DNA of 64,000 nucleotides from Gaiellasilicea sp963806955 (GCA_963806955.1 CAWDZG010000002.1:744001-808000); one strand, 5' to 3'; shown: positions 17,035-26,033, counted from the stretch's first letter. Numbers and translations: made by a program. Notes: generated by a model from the sequence alone, not told the origin.

Positions 17035-18297
17035 GTGGGGGTCTTCGAACGCTCCGAGCTCGGCAACGGTCTGCGCGTGCTGACGGCGCCGATGCCGCAG
17101 GCACAGTCGGTGTCGTGCTTCGTGATGCTCGCGGCAGGCTCGCGCTACGAGACACCCGAGACGAACGGGATCGCGCACTTCGCCGAGCACATGTTCTTCA
17201 AGGGCACCGAGCGCCGGCCCACCGCCCGCGACATCGCCGGCGAGGTGGACGGGATCGGCGGCGAGTTCAACGCCTTCACCGGCAAGGAGTACACGGGCTA
17301 CTACGTCCGCTGCGCCGCTGAGACGCGTGACACCGCGCTCGACGTGCTCGTCGACATGCTCCGCAACTCCCGCTTCGACGCCGAGGAGATCGAGCGCGAG
17401 AAGGGCGTGATCATCGAGGAGATGAACATGTACTTCGACACGCCGCGCGACTTCATCGGCGGCGTCTACGACGAGCTCCTCTACGGCGACCAGCCGCTCG
17501 GCTGGGACATCATCGGCCGCAAGGAGACCGTGCGCGGCGCCACGCGCCAGACGTTCCTCGACTACACCGGCACCTGGTACCGGCCGAACCGCATGGTCAT
17601 CGGCGTCGGTGGGCGGGTCGGCGACGGTCTGCACGAGCGGCTCGAGCAGCTGCTCGGCGACATCGAGCCCCGCGAGACGGGGACGCCGTCGCCGGTGGCG
17701 CTGAACGGCGGCGGACCGAGTGTGCGGGTGCACACGAAGCAGTCCGATCAGGCGCACCTCGTCCTCGGCGTCCGCAGCCGGCCGCTCGTCGATCCCGACC
17801 GCTACGTCCTCCAGCTGCTCGCGACGGTGCTCGGCGGCGGCATGTCCTCGCGGCTCTTCACCGAAGTGCGCGAGCGACGCGGGCTCGCCTACTACGTCTA
17901 CGGCACCAACCAGTCCTACACGGACACCGGCTCGCTCTTCGCGCAGTCCGGCGTCGACATCAACCGGATCGACGACGCCGTCACGACGATCGTGGAGCAG
18001 TTCCGGCTGCTCGCGTCGGAGCCCGTCCCCGCCGACGAGCTCGAGAAAGCCCGGAACTTCGCAAAAGGACGCTTCGTGCTCCAGCTCGAGAGCCCGCACG
18101 GCACGATCATGTTCGGTCTCCGCCGCGAGGTGCTCGAGGGCGCGGCCGCCGAGCCCCAGGCGGTGCTCGACGCGCTCGACGCGGTCACCGCGGAGGATCT
18201 GCAGCGCGTCGCCCAGGAGATCGTCGACGACGGCTTCCACCTCGCCGTGATCGGCCCGTTCGACGACGCCGAGCGGTTCGAGAAGCTCCTCGGTTAG
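17035..18297 (+). CDS. M16-family zinc peptidase (processing-peptidase-like)
   Basis: About 420 residues. The inverted zinc motif HxxEH is HFAEH at residues 48-52, followed about 75 residues later by the third ligand glutamate in REKGVIIEEMNMY. The protein has the two-half architecture of the M16B mitochondrial-processing-peptidase-like group, with YGDQPLGWDIIG and RRGLAYYVY in the second half. I chose GTG 17035 because the upstream ATG at 17026 touches the TATACC -10 box and would lie before the transcription start; the family N-terminus (FERSELGNGL) is intact in both. It is convergent with the TPR gene, with overlapping stops. Confidence 0.92.
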   Translation: MGVFERSELGNGLRVLTAPMPQAQSVSCFVMLAAGSRYETPETNGIAHFAEHMFFKGTERRPTARDIAGEVDGIGGEFNAFTGKEYTGYYVRCAAETRDTALDVLVDMLRNSRFDAEEIEREKGVIIEEMNMYFDTPRDFIGGVYDELLYGDQPLGWDIIGRKETVRGATRQTFLDYTGTWYRPNRMVIGVGGRVGDGLHERLEQLLGDIEPRETGTPSPVALNGGGPSVRVHTKQSDQAHLVLGVRSRPLVDPDRYVLQLLATVLGGGMSSRLFTEVRERRGLAYYVYGTNQSYTDTGSLFAQSGVDINRIDDAVTTIVEQFRLLASEPVPADELEKARNFAKGRFVLQLESPHGTIMFGLRREVLEGAAAEPQAVLDALDAVTAEDLQRVAQEIVDDGFHLAVIGPFDDAERFEKLLG

Positions 18298-18881
18298 CCG
18301 TCGAGGGCGCTGCGCGCCTCGGCCACCGCGTCGCGCGCGGCCTCGATCGCGGCGACGTTTCCGGGATCCCGCTCCCAGGCGATGAGCGCGCGCTCGAACG
18401 CGGCAAGCGCCTCCGCATGGCGTCCCGCGTCGTAGTGCTCCCAGCCGAGGTTGTTCAGGAGCGGGCCGAGCCAGTAGGACGCGGCGTCGGAGCCCTCGGC
18501 GAGCTCGATCCCCCGCTGCGTCCAGGCCGCGAAGCCGTCGAAGTCGGGGGCAGCGAGCGCGCACATGTGCGCGGCATCTCCGGCGAGCCAGTCCTCGCCC
18601 GCGTCGACGGCGGCGGCGAACGCCGACTCGAAGTGCGGCAGCGCCGCCTGCTTGTCGCCGCCCGAGCGGCGGAGGCGGCCGCGCTCGAGGTCGACGCGGA
18701 TCCGCACCCGGGCATCCTGCTCGGTGACCGCGTCGAGCAGCCGGTCGCCCTCCTCGAAGCGGTCGCGGAGACCCTCGACCCGCGCCAGCTGCGTCAGAGC
18801 TTCGGCCCTGAGCGCCCGGAAGCGAGCCTCGGTTGCGTCGAGGTCGTCGAAGTCCCAGAGCGGGCGGAGCGGATCGCTCAT
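18294..18881 (-). CDS. Tetratricopeptide-repeat protein
   Basis: A 195-residue, mostly helical protein with several degenerate TPR-like units (for example LLNNLGWEHYDAGRHAEAL AAFERAL near the C-terminus). No signal peptide or membrane segment is visible, so it is probably cytoplasmic and mediates protein contacts. Its ATG overlaps the stop of the upstream M15 peptidase by 4 nt (ATGA), which implies one operon. A functional link to cell-wall hydrolysis is only inferred from this overlap. Confidence 0.8.
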   Translation of the reverse strand: MSDPLRPLWDFDDLDATEARFRALRAEALTQLARVEGLRDRFEEGDRLLDAVTEQDARVRIRVDLERGRLRRSGGDKQAALPHFESAFAAAVDAGEDWLAGDAAHMCALAAPDFDGFAAWTQRGIELAEGSDAASYWLGPLLNNLGWEHYDAGRHAEALAAFERALIAWERDPGNVAAIEAARDAVAEARSALDG

Positions 18882-19507
18882 CGGCCCGTGGTCGAGAAGT
18901 GCTGGTAGTCGCCGAACGACGCGCCCCACTTCCAGCCGACCGCCGCAAAGGCGCGGACGAGTACGCCGTTTCGCATCGCCATGCCGCGACGGTAACGCGA
19001 CCGGTCGAGGAATGCACGTCCGGCGGCGGGCGAGACCGTTCCCCCGCGAACGTAGGGATTCTCGACCGGGTTGACGTCGATCGCCTCCCCGTAGGCGTGC
19101 AGCGACCAGCGCGAGGTGCCGCCGACGAAGCGGCAGTTGAACGCGGAGGTGTTGTCGGCCGCCATCGAGCGGTCGTCGCTGCCGCGGAAGACGCTGACCG
19201 GGTCGAGCCGCTTGAGCGGGAAGCGCACGTCCCAGAGCCGGCGGAAGACGGTGACGAGGTCCGGCGCAACCCGCCGGGCGACGACGACCTTGCCCGTGCG
19301 CGGCTTCCCGTCGAACCCCCAGTACGAGACGCGGACGGTGCGGAGCTGTGCGGGCGGCACCGGGCAGCCGGCCCGGTACGACCAACGCAGGTCGGCCCAG
19401 CGCACCGGCTCGATCGCCGCAGAGAAGCGCGGCGAGCCGGCACTTAGTTGCTCAGAGCAACTAAGTCCGATCGCGGCGGCGACCGCTAGCACCAGCACGA
19501 CTCGCAT
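18878..19507 (-). CDS. M15-family peptidase (D-alanyl-D-alanine carboxypeptidase-like), secreted
   Basis: A 209-residue protein with an N-terminal signal peptide (MRVVLVLAVAAAIGL) and an M15 zinc-peptidase core: SLHAYGEAIDVNP supplies His and Asp zinc ligands and GDYQHFS the third histidine, as in VanY-type D,D-carboxypeptidases. It probably trims peptidoglycan stem peptides outside the membrane. Residues encoded by a perfect 23-bp palindrome (19443-19465) form SCSEQLS directly after the signal peptide, as if a small element had been inserted in frame. It is divergent from the L,D-transpeptidase and leads an operon with the TPR gene. Confidence 0.88.
   Translation of the reverse strand: MRVVLVLAVAAAIGLSCSEQLSAGSPRFSAAIEPVRWADLRWSYRAGCPVPPAQLRTVRVSYWGFDGKPRTGKVVVARRVAPDLVTVFRRLWDVRFPLKRLDPVSVFRGSDDRSMAADNTSAFNCRFVGGTSRWSLHAYGEAIDVNPVENPYVRGGTVSPAAGRAFLDRSRYRRGMAMRNGVLVRAFAAVGWKWGASFGDYQHFSTTGR
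19443..19465. repeat. Perfect palindrome with TCAGA centre inside the M15 gene
   Basis: Arms CTTAGTTGCTC and GAGCAACTAAG flank a single A. The core GTTGCTC-GAGCAAC recurs at 5060-5074. It lies in the coding part that follows the signal peptide, where added residues would be tolerated. Confidence 0.75.
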
Positions 19508-19529
19508 CGATCCAGCGTACCCTGGGGCC

Positions 19530-20196
19530 GTGGTCCTGCTCGCCGTCGCCGCCTCGGCCCTCGCCGCCGCCTGTCCGACCAACCTGGCGAGCCAGGCCGG
19601 CGCCCCTGCGAGCGCGCAGCAGCTGATCACGGTCGAGGCGAAGGTGCTGCGGACGACCTACGCGACGCTGCGCACATGGAAGCGCGTGCGCGGCTGCTGG
19701 GTCGCCGTGCACGGCCCGTACACCGCGCGACTCGGCAAGAACGGCCTCTCGGCAAACCGCCGCGAGGGCGACGGGACGACGCCCACGGGCACCTACCGAA
19801 TCGGGCGCACGATGTACGGCAACGAGCCGAACCCCGGCGTCAAGTTCCGCTACGTGAAGGTCCGCTGCGGCGACTGGTGGGACGAGGACTCTCGGTCGCC
19901 GACCTACAACTCGTTCCGGCGCGTCGGCTGCGGCGTGAAGCCGCCGTTCGCGGGCGGCAGCGAAGGGCATGTGGCAGCAGCCGAAGCCCTATCCCTACCT
20001 CGCGGTGGTCGAGTACAACATGCGCCCCGTCGTCCCGGGCAAGGGCTCCGGGATCTTCCTCCACGCGCAGACAGGCGGGCCGACGATCGGCTGCATCAGC
20101 CTGCGGAAGGCCCAGCTGCGGTCGGTGTTGCGCTGGCTCCGGCCGGGCGCCGCTCCGGTGATCGCGATCGGAACCTCCCGCCAGCTCCGCGGCTAG
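19530..20196 (+). CDS. L,D-transpeptidase (YkuD family), frameshifted
   Basis: About 222 residues after rejoining: a signal peptide (VVLLAVAASALAAAC), then a YkuD catalytic domain with GTTPTGTYRIG and the active-site motif FLHAQTGGPTIGCISL holding the nucleophilic cysteine and its histidine. At about 19966 one extra base breaks the frame between AGGSEG and MWQQPKPYPYLAVVEYN; both parts belong to the same fold. The GTG at 19530 follows TACCCT (19518-19523) by 6 nt. By family knowledge it makes 3-3 or 3-1 cross-links in peptidoglycan outside the membrane. Together with the divergent M15 peptidase and the convergent serine hydrolase it forms a cell-wall neighbourhood. Confidence 0.86.
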
Positions 20197-21277
20197 CGCA
20201 GGCCCGCCGCTGCGAGCACGTCGCTGCCGAGCCGCTTCGCCTCGGCGTAGGTGACTCCCGGCCGGTAGAGCTCGACGACGACGATCGTCGCGCGCCCGCC
20301 GCGGTAGACGATCGAGGCGGTCGTGCGCGTGTCGGAGAGCCAGCCGTTCTTCTCTGCGACGGTCACGCCGCGGAGCGACGGCCGCAGCAGCCCGGCGTTG
20401 TCGGCGACCGGCTGGGCGGACGCGAGCACCCGCAGCGCGGTCGCCGCCTGTCGCCGGTCGAGCCCGAGCGCGCGCAGCGCCGAGGCGCGCCCGTGCGCCG
20501 CCGCGTGCAGCCGCTCGAGCGCCCGGCCGAGGTCGCGCGCTGTCGTCACGCGCGTGTGCGGGCCGGGCGGACGCACCGCCGTCGTCGCGCGGTACGGGCC
20601 GGGATAGGTGCTCGAGAGCATCCCGAGCCGGCGCAGGCCGTCGTTCACGGCGCCGTAGCCGAGCGCGCCAGCGAGCCGGTTGGCGGCGAGGTTCGACGAC
20701 CAGTAGCCGATCTGGCGCACGTCGTACCACCAGCGGCTTCGTTCGGGCCGCGGCGAGGCCCGCAGCCCGGCGACGAGCGCGCCGAGCTTCACCGTCGAGG
20801 CGGCCGCGAACCGGGTGTCGGCCTGGTAGCCCGCGTAACGGCCCGAGCCCAGCTCGTGCACCCAGATCCCGGCCGCGCCGTTCGCCTTACGCGCTGCGGC
20901 GGCGAGACGACGGCGAGCGCCTTGTCACGGCGGCCGGGCGCGTAGCCGGGGCCGACTCCCGGCAGCGGCGCGAGCGGCCCCGCGCTGCGGAAGCCCGGAT
21001 CGCGGTCGAGCGCCTCCGCCTTCGCGACCTGGCTGCGGCCGCGGGCGAGCAGGTCGGCGCGAAGCGTGCGCTTCCCCGCGCTGACGCGTCCCGCCGCGAC
21101 AACGGCCTCGACGAGGTTCCGCCCGGCCTCGTAGCGCGCCTGCGCGCCGTCGGGCGTGTCGGCGTGGCGCACCTGCGCGGGCGCGAGGTAGCGCTGCTTC
21201 GCGGTGAGCAGCTCGCGGTCGCCGGCGCTCGCCGCGGTGGGCAGCAGCAGGGCGAGGAGAAGGACGAGCAGCCGCAT
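20193..21277 (-). CDS. Secreted serine hydrolase, class A beta-lactamase-like, frameshifted
   Basis: About 362 residues after rejoining. The start ATG 21277 opens a signal peptide (MRLLVLLLALLLPTAASA); a charged linker region follows. At about 20900 one base is missing, and the next frame carries the serine hydrolase domain: IWVHELGSGRYAGYQADT, the SxxK motif STVK and a C-terminal sheet ending VVVELYRPGVTYAEAKRLG. The fold resembles class A beta-lactamases; with no better motif it could equally be a D,D-peptidase-like or inactive relative. A TACAAC box (21290-21285 minus) lies 7 nt before the ATG. Its end overlaps the L,D-transpeptidase stop convergently. Confidence 0.82.
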
Positions 21278-21284
21278 GGCCACG

Positions 21285-21293
21285 TTGTAGCGT
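21285..21293. promoter_or_regulatory. Overlapping divergent -10 boxes
   Basis: TACAAC on the minus strand (21290-21285) and TAGCGT on the plus strand (21288-21293) share three base pairs. Each ends 7 nt before its start codon (ATG 21277, GTG 21301). Simultaneous initiation in both directions would be excluded. Confidence 0.5.
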
Positions 21294-21300
21294 GCCGGGC

Positions 21301-22401
21301 GTGAAGCCGCTGACCCTCCGCGAGCTCAACCGGGCCACGCTCGCGCGCCAGCTCCTGCTCGAGCGGGTGCAGTTGCCGGTCGCCGACGCCGTGCACAGGC
21401 TCGGCGCGCTGCAGGCGCAACGTCCGCGCGCGCCGTACGTCGCGCTCGCCGCGCGGCTGGACGGGTTCGAGCCGGAGCAGCTGACCCGGGCGCTGCACGA
21501 GCGCGAGGTCGTCCGCGCGACGCTGATGCGCGAGACGCTCCACCTCGTCACGGCGGCGGACTATCCATTCGACGCTGTCGCGATGGCGCCGTACTTCCGC
21601 ACGCTCCGCGCGCAGCACCTGCCGGACGGCGTGACGATGGAACGGGTCGCCGAGCTCGCGGTGCACGCGGCGAAGGCGCTCGCCGAGCCACTCGCGGCCA
21701 CCGAGCTGCGACCGGTGCTCGCGCGAATCGAGCCGGAGATCGCCGACGACCGGGTCTGGCGCCGCGTGCGCACGAACGCCGCGATCCTGCACGTACCGGG
21801 CGACGAGCCGCACGCGTTCGGCCCGCGCAACCGCTTCGTCGCAGCCGCGGCCTGGCTCGGCGCAGCCGAGGCGGAGGAGGGCGAGGCGACCCGCCGGCTC
21901 GTGCGCCGGTACCTCGCCGCCTTCGGGCCGGCGAGTCGGGCCGACATCGCTGCCTTCACGAAGCTTCCCGTCGGCACGCTCACCCCCGCCCTCGAAGCGC
22001 TCGAGCCGGAGCTCGAGCGGTTGCGGGACGAGCGGGGCCGCGACCTCTACGACCTCAGCGGCGCGCCGCGCCCGCCCGCCGAGACGCCCGCGCCGCTGCG
22101 CCTGCTCGGCGAGTGGGACAACGTCCTCCTCGCGCACGCCGACCGAACGCGCCTGTTCGACGACCGCACCCGTAGCCGCGTGATCCGCAAGAACGGCGAC
22201 GTGCTGCCGACGATCCTCGTCGACGGCGTCGTCGCCGGGACGTGGTGGTGGCGGGCGAAGAAGGGGGAAGCGACGCTGGAGGCAACACCCTTCGTCACGC
22301 TGACGAAGACTGCGCTGGCTGAGCTCGAACGGGAGGCCGCGCTGGCGCTCGCCGTGCTGGAGCCCGACGCGGAGCGGTTCGCCGTCGAGCTCGCGGCCTG
22401 A
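21301..22401 (+). CDS. AlkZ-like winged-helix DNA glycosylase (HTH_42 family)
   Basis: A 366-residue protein of the winged-helix DNA-binding family that includes Streptomyces AlkZ and E. coli YcaQ/AlkX. LGALQAQRPRAPYVALAARL carries QAQ (Q38-A39-Q40), the position of the catalytic QxQ motif of AlkZ-type enzymes (YcaQ-type enzymes have QxD). The C-terminal half contains LGEWDNVLLAHADR and VVAGTWWW, typical of the family. Family members excise bulky or cross-linked alkylated bases. GTG 21301 follows TAGCGT by 7 nt. It is divergent from the serine hydrolase and seems to be a single-gene unit. Confidence 0.86.
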   Translation: MKPLTLRELNRATLARQLLLERVQLPVADAVHRLGALQAQRPRAPYVALAARLDGFEPEQLTRALHEREVVRATLMRETLHLVTAADYPFDAVAMAPYFRTLRAQHLPDGVTMERVAELAVHAAKALAEPLAATELRPVLARIEPEIADDRVWRRVRTNAAILHVPGDEPHAFGPRNRFVAAAAWLGAAEAEEGEATRRLVRRYLAAFGPASRADIAAFTKLPVGTLTPALEALEPELERLRDERGRDLYDLSGAPRPPAETPAPLRLLGEWDNVLLAHADRTRLFDDRTRSRVIRKNGDVLPTILVDGVVAGTWWWRAKKGEATLEATPFVTLTKTALAELEREAALALAVLEPDAERFAVELAA

Positions 22402-22500
22402 GTCACAGTGGAGCGATGCGCCCCGCGCTCGCGCGCCTCGTGCCGCTCGTGCGTGAAGCCGGCGCGCGTCAACTCGGCCGCGACCGGGTAGAGCCGCGAG

Positions 22501-23175
22501 ATGGAACTGGCGGGGCGCAGGGCGCTGGTCACGGGCGGCGCGTCGGGCATCGGCGCGGCGATCGCCGCCGCGCTCGAGGCTGCCGGCGCGCAGGTGGTGA
22601 TCGCGGACCGGGAGCGGGCGGCGATCGAGGTCGACCTGAGCCGTCCCGGCGAGGCCACCCGGATGGTCACGGAGGCGACAGAGCTCCTGGCCGGGCTCGA
22701 CGTGCTCGTCAACAACGCCGGGGGCTACGCGTCCCCGACCTACCCGGAGAACGACGACTGGCGGGCGCCGCTCGAGCTCAACCTCGGCTCCGTCCTCGAA
22801 GCGATCAGGCACGCGCTGCCGGCACTCGCCGAACGCAACGGCTGCGTCGTCAACATCGCGTCCTCGGCGGGGCTCGGCACCGGCCCGTATGCGGGCGTCG
22901 AGTACGCCGTGGCGAAGGCGGGTGTGATCAGGCTGACGACGGCTCTCGGCGAGATCGAGGGCGTCCGGGTCAACTGCGTGTGCCCGCACACCGTCGCGAC
23001 GGAGGGCGTGCTGCGCGCGCTCGAGACCCGCACGCTCGCGGAGATCGCCCCGCCGCCGGCGACGATCCTCGACCTGGACGACGTCGTCGCCGGCGTGCTC
23101 CGGCTGGTCGAGGACGACTCGCTCTCCGGCCGCGTGCTCGTCCTGACGGGCGGCGAGGAACCGCGCTTCCTCTAG
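22501..23175 (+). CDS. Short-chain dehydrogenase/reductase
   Basis: A 224-residue SDR with TGGASGIG (residues 11-18), NNAGG, and YAVAK as catalytic Tyr/Lys pair. It is shorter than most members because the C-terminal substrate loop is brief, and ends in LTGGEEPRFL. A TAGAGC box (22489-22494) lies 6 nt before the ATG. The 98 bp between this gene and the AlkZ-like gene contain no other recognisable feature. It is convergent with the GNAT gene (4-nt overlap of the ends). Substrate unknown. Confidence 0.86.
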   Translation: MELAGRRALVTGGASGIGAAIAAALEAAGAQVVIADRERAAIEVDLSRPGEATRMVTEATELLAGLDVLVNNAGGYASPTYPENDDWRAPLELNLGSVLEAIRHALPALAERNGCVVNIASSAGLGTGPYAGVEYAVAKAGVIRLTTALGEIEGVRVNCVCPHTVATEGVLRALETRTLAEIAPPPATILDLDDVVAGVLRLVEDDSLSGRVLVLTGGEEPRFL

Positions 23176-23697
23176 ATCCGCTTCCAGAAGACGGTCGTGT
23201 CGCAGAGCCGCCCGTCCGGGTAGAGGGCGTAGTCCGGGATCACTCCGACCGTCGTCCAGCCGAGCCGGTCGTAGAGTCGCGCCGCGTCGCCGCCGGTGAC
23301 GGCGTCGAGCACGAGCAGTGTCTTCCCCTCGGCGCGCGCCTCCGCCTCCGCGCGCTCCATCAGCGCGCGGCGCGATGCCACGGCCGCGCGCGCTGCGATG
23401 GACGAGCATCTTCGCGATCTCGCCGCGGTGCGGCTGGTTCGGCATCGTCGCCGTGATCACCTGCACCGTGCCGACGAGCTCCCCGTCCGCGAACGCCGCG
23501 AGCAGCAGCCGGCGGCCGGCATCGACCTCGGCCGCGAAGCCCTCGAACGCGGCGCGGGCGTCGGCATGCGAGAACGGATCCATGTACCCGACCGACGCGC
23601 CGCCGGCGACGCAGTCGTGCAGCACGGCCGCGAGCGCGTCGAACCGCTCGCGGAGGCCGGCGCCGAAGAGACGGCGGATCTCGATCGGTGAGCCCAT
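23172..23697 (-). CDS. GNAT-family N-acetyltransferase, frameshifted
   Basis: A protein of about 175 residues: EIRRLFGAGLRERFDALAAV, a VGTVQVITATMPNQPHRGEI strand and IAKMLVHRSARGRG, the start of the acetyl-CoA-binding loop (R/Q-x-x-G-x-G/A). About one base too many near 23376 breaks the frame in the middle of that loop. The next frame resumes with RRALMERAEAEARAEG, TLLVLDA, and DRLGWTTVGVIPDYALYPDG, ending at 23172. Length and motif order are normal for GNATs. ATG at 23697 follows GATAGT by 6 nt. Acceptor substrate unknown. Confidence 0.82.
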
Positions 23698-23782
23698 GGC
23701 TCAACTATCGCGCGAACGAACCGCCGATGAGTTCCAGAGGCACATACCGTCCTAGCTCCGAACCCGAACCGAGGAGCGTCGA

Positions 23783-24151
23783 ATGAGACGTCGGAGCGAT
23801 CGACCCGTTGTCGAGGACCTGCCGCGGGCGAAGTCGTTCTACAAGGACGTCTTCGGCGCGCCGCTCGTCTTCGAGGACGAGAGCTCGGCCGCCTTCAAGT
23901 TCGAGAGCCTGATCGTCAATCTGCTCTCGGCCGACTCGGCGCCGGAGCTGATCGAGCCGGCAGCGGTCGCGAGCGCCGCCGCCGGCGCGCGCTTCCAGCT
24001 CGACGGTCGCGGTCGAGGACGTCGACGCGAGCTGCGCGGAATTGCAGGCCGCGGCGTGGCGCTGCTGAACGGCCCGATCGACCGGCCCTGGGGGATCCGC
24101 ACCGCCAGCTTCCGCGATCCCGGCGGGCACATCTGGGAGATTGCGAAGTAG
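23783..24151 (+). CDS. VOC-family (glyoxalase-like) protein, two compensating indels
   Basis: A protein of 122 codons with the VOC half-motifs VEDLPRAKSFYKDVFGAPLV at the N-terminus and FRDPGGHIWEIAK at the C-terminus. The middle reads as arginine-rich nonsense between about 24002 and 24050. Shifting frame by one extra base at about 24002 and one missing base at about 24050 gives QLTVAVEDVDASCAELQARG, the expected second domain start. The two errors cancel, so the outer parts stay in frame. The N-terminus is short for the family. A good ribosome binding site (GAGGAG) precedes the ATG. Likely a metal-binding dioxygenase/glyoxalase-like or resistance protein; the ligand is unknown. Confidence 0.75.
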   Translation: MRRRSDRPVVEDLPRAKSFYKDVFGAPLVFEDESSAAFKFESLIVNLLSADSAPELIEPAAVASAAAGARFQLDGRGRGRRRELRGIAGRGVALLNGPIDRPWGIRTASFRDPGGHIWEIAK

Positions 24152-24223
24152 TCCGCGGGCACCCAACGACGCCGCGGCTCGGCTCGACTTGCCAGGCTGC
24201 GGCATCGGACTTAGTGTCGCTCG

Positions 24224-24688
24224 GTGGGCCGCGTCGAGGCACGACTGGAGGAACTGGGACTCGTGCTTCCGGCGCCGATGAACCCGCCCGGCAACTTCAA
24301 GCTGGTCAACGTGCACGGGGGCCTCGCCTACATTGCCGGCCATCCGGCTATCGACGGCTCAACCGTTCTCGCCGAGGGCGTCGTCGGCCGGGATCTGACC
24401 GCCGAGGAGGGCTATCGGGCTGCGCGGCTGACGGGCCTCGCGATCATTGCCTCCCTGAAGCACGAGCTCGGCGAGCTCGACCGGGTGACCAAGTGGCTGC
24501 GGGCTGTCGGCTACGTCCAGACGGCGCCCGACTTCCACGACAACGCCTCGATCGTCAACGGCTTCAGCGACCTGATCGTCGAGATCTGGGGCGACGCGGG
24601 CCGCCACGCCCGCTCCGCGCCCGGCCAGGGCCCGTCCCCGCTCAACGTCCCGATCATCGTCGACGCGATCGTCGCGGTCTCCGGGTAG
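24224..24688 (+). CDS. RidA-family protein (YjgF/YER057c/UK114)
   Basis: A 154-residue protein with the RidA layout (KLVNVHGGLAYIAGHPAIDG, then LGELDRVTKWLRAVGYVQTAP and the C-terminal GPSPLNVPIIVDAIVAV). RidA members hydrolyse reactive enamine/imine intermediates from PLP enzymes. The C-terminal arginine normally needed for deaminase activity is not obvious at the GPSPLN position, so it may be an Rid subfamily with another role. GTG 24224 follows TAGTGT (24212-24217) by 6 nt. The 207 bp after it, up to the cysteine synthase gene, show no feature I can support. Confidence 0.85.
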   Translation: MGRVEARLEELGLVLPAPMNPPGNFKLVNVHGGLAYIAGHPAIDGSTVLAEGVVGRDLTAEEGYRAARLTGLAIIASLKHELGELDRVTKWLRAVGYVQTAPDFHDNASIVNGFSDLIVEIWGDAGRHARSAPGQGPSPLNVPIIVDAIVAVSG

Positions 24689-24895
24689 ACGCAGCGACGC
24701 CTTCGACGAGCTGCACGCGATTCCAGCCGTAGGTGCTCGCGAACGCTCGATCGAACCCGTGCCCGCTCGCCTGCGCCAGTGTTCACGAATGTCCCCCGAG
24801 AAGAGCGAGGTCGGGCCGAAGCATCCGCGAGCCGCACGGCCCGAGCTCGGCCTCCGGACGCACCTACGTCACGGCCGCACCCCGATCTGACGCCG

Positions 24896-25837
24896 TCAGC
24901 CCTGCGCCGTCGCTTCGTCGCCGAACGGGCTGACGCTCAGGTACTTGAAGCCTGTGTCGACGGCGAGGGTCACGATTACCGCGTCGGGGCCGAGCCGCTC
25001 AGCAAGGCGGTGCGCCCCGACGACGTTCGCCCCGGTCGAGATCCCGGCGAAGATCCCCTCCTCGCGCGCGAGCCGGACCGTCATCTCGATTGCCTCTTCG
25101 TCCTCGATCGGCTCGACGTGGTCAACCTTCTCGGGGTCCCAGTGCGGCATCACGAACCCCGTCCAGCCCTGGACGAGGAACGGACCCTGAGCGCCCCCAC
25201 TGATCGCGGCCGATCCCGCCGGCTCGTGCGCCTGAATGAACACCCCGTGAGGCTTGAGCGCATCCGAGACGCCCATGAGCGAGCTCGCCGTGCCCATACC
25301 CTGGCAGAACGCCGTCACCCGACCCTCGGTCTGCTCCCAGATCTCGCGGCCGAGCCGGTCGCGGTGATCCGGGACGATGTACGGGTTGTTGAACTGGTCG
25401 GTGGCGTAGTGCCCCGGTCTCGCGGCGAGCTCAGCGGCGCGGGCGACCATGTTCCGAATGTCCTGTGAGGTGACCTTCGGTCGCCCCTCGACGGACGGAA
25501 CGACGTCGAGCGTCGCCCCGAGTGCCCGCATCAGCTGGAAGCGCTCCTCGGTGAAGCAGTCGGCCATAACGATCAGAGCCCGATACCCCTTCGCCCCGCA
25601 GACGAGCGCAAGCGCCGGCCCGGTGCTCCCACCCGTGTACTCGACGACGGTCTCGCCGGGCAAGAGCAGCCCGTCCCGCTCGGCGCCCTCGATCATCGCG
25701 AGCGCCATCCTGTCCTTCATCGACCCGGTCGGGTTACGGTACTCGAGCTTCAACCAGAGCTCGGCGCCGTTCGCCGGCGCGCAACTGCGCAGACGCACAA
25801 GCGGAGTGTTGCCGATCGCCTCGAGAATCGACTCCAC
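24896..25837 (-). CDS. PLP-dependent cysteine synthase family protein
   Basis: A 313-residue fold-type II PLP enzyme of the O-acetylserine sulfhydrylase group. The cofactor lysine is K41 in NPTGSMKDRMA and the substrate loop EYTGGSTGPALA follows. QGMGTASSLMG is the phosphate-binding loop and EEGIFAGISTGANVV the C-terminal half. It makes L-cysteine from O-acetylserine (or a related substrate) and sulfide in the cytoplasm. The GTG start (25837) was chosen because the family signature SILEAIGNTPLV starts at residue 3. It could also be cystathionine beta-synthase-like in substrate use. Confidence 0.9.
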   Translation of the reverse strand: MESILEAIGNTPLVRLRSCAPANGAELWLKLEYRNPTGSMKDRMALAMIEGAERDGLLLPGETVVEYTGGSTGPALALVCGAKGYRALIVMADCFTEERFQLMRALGATLDVVPSVEGRPKVTSQDIRNMVARAAELAARPGHYATDQFNNPYIVPDHRDRLGREIWEQTEGRVTAFCQGMGTASSLMGVSDALKPHGVFIQAHEPAGSAAISGGAQGPFLVQGWTGFVMPHWDPEKVDHVEPIEDEEAIEMTVRLAREEGIFAGISTGANVVGAHRLAERLGPDAVIVTLAVDTGFKYLSVSPFGDEATAQG

Positions 25838-26033
25838 GCCGCGATCATCCCGTACTCTGCTTCGCCGCGGCAAGACGCGCCGCCGGCCGAGTGTCGATAT
25901 CGGAGGCGCAGCCGGATCACGGCGCGCGAGCACGAAGGCGATGCTCGCGACCGGAGGAAGCCGCTCGTTGATCCGAAGAGACCTCTGCCGCGCACGCAGC
26001 GTCCCAGAGCGAGCGGCGAGTACACGCGGGCCT

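Noticed and set aside
16150..19443. Single open frame of 1097 codons across SIS, M16, TPR and M15 genes on the minus strand
   Set aside because: Only the part encoding the SIS protein has motifs; the rest is antisense or out-of-frame to other genes.
22416..23456. Plus-strand frame of 346 codons over the SDR at 22501
   Set aside because: It is out of frame with the SDR motifs and arginine-rich.
24689..24895. Possible short gene between RidA and cysteine synthase
   Set aside because: Frames are short, have mixed composition and no start with a -10 or ribosome site.
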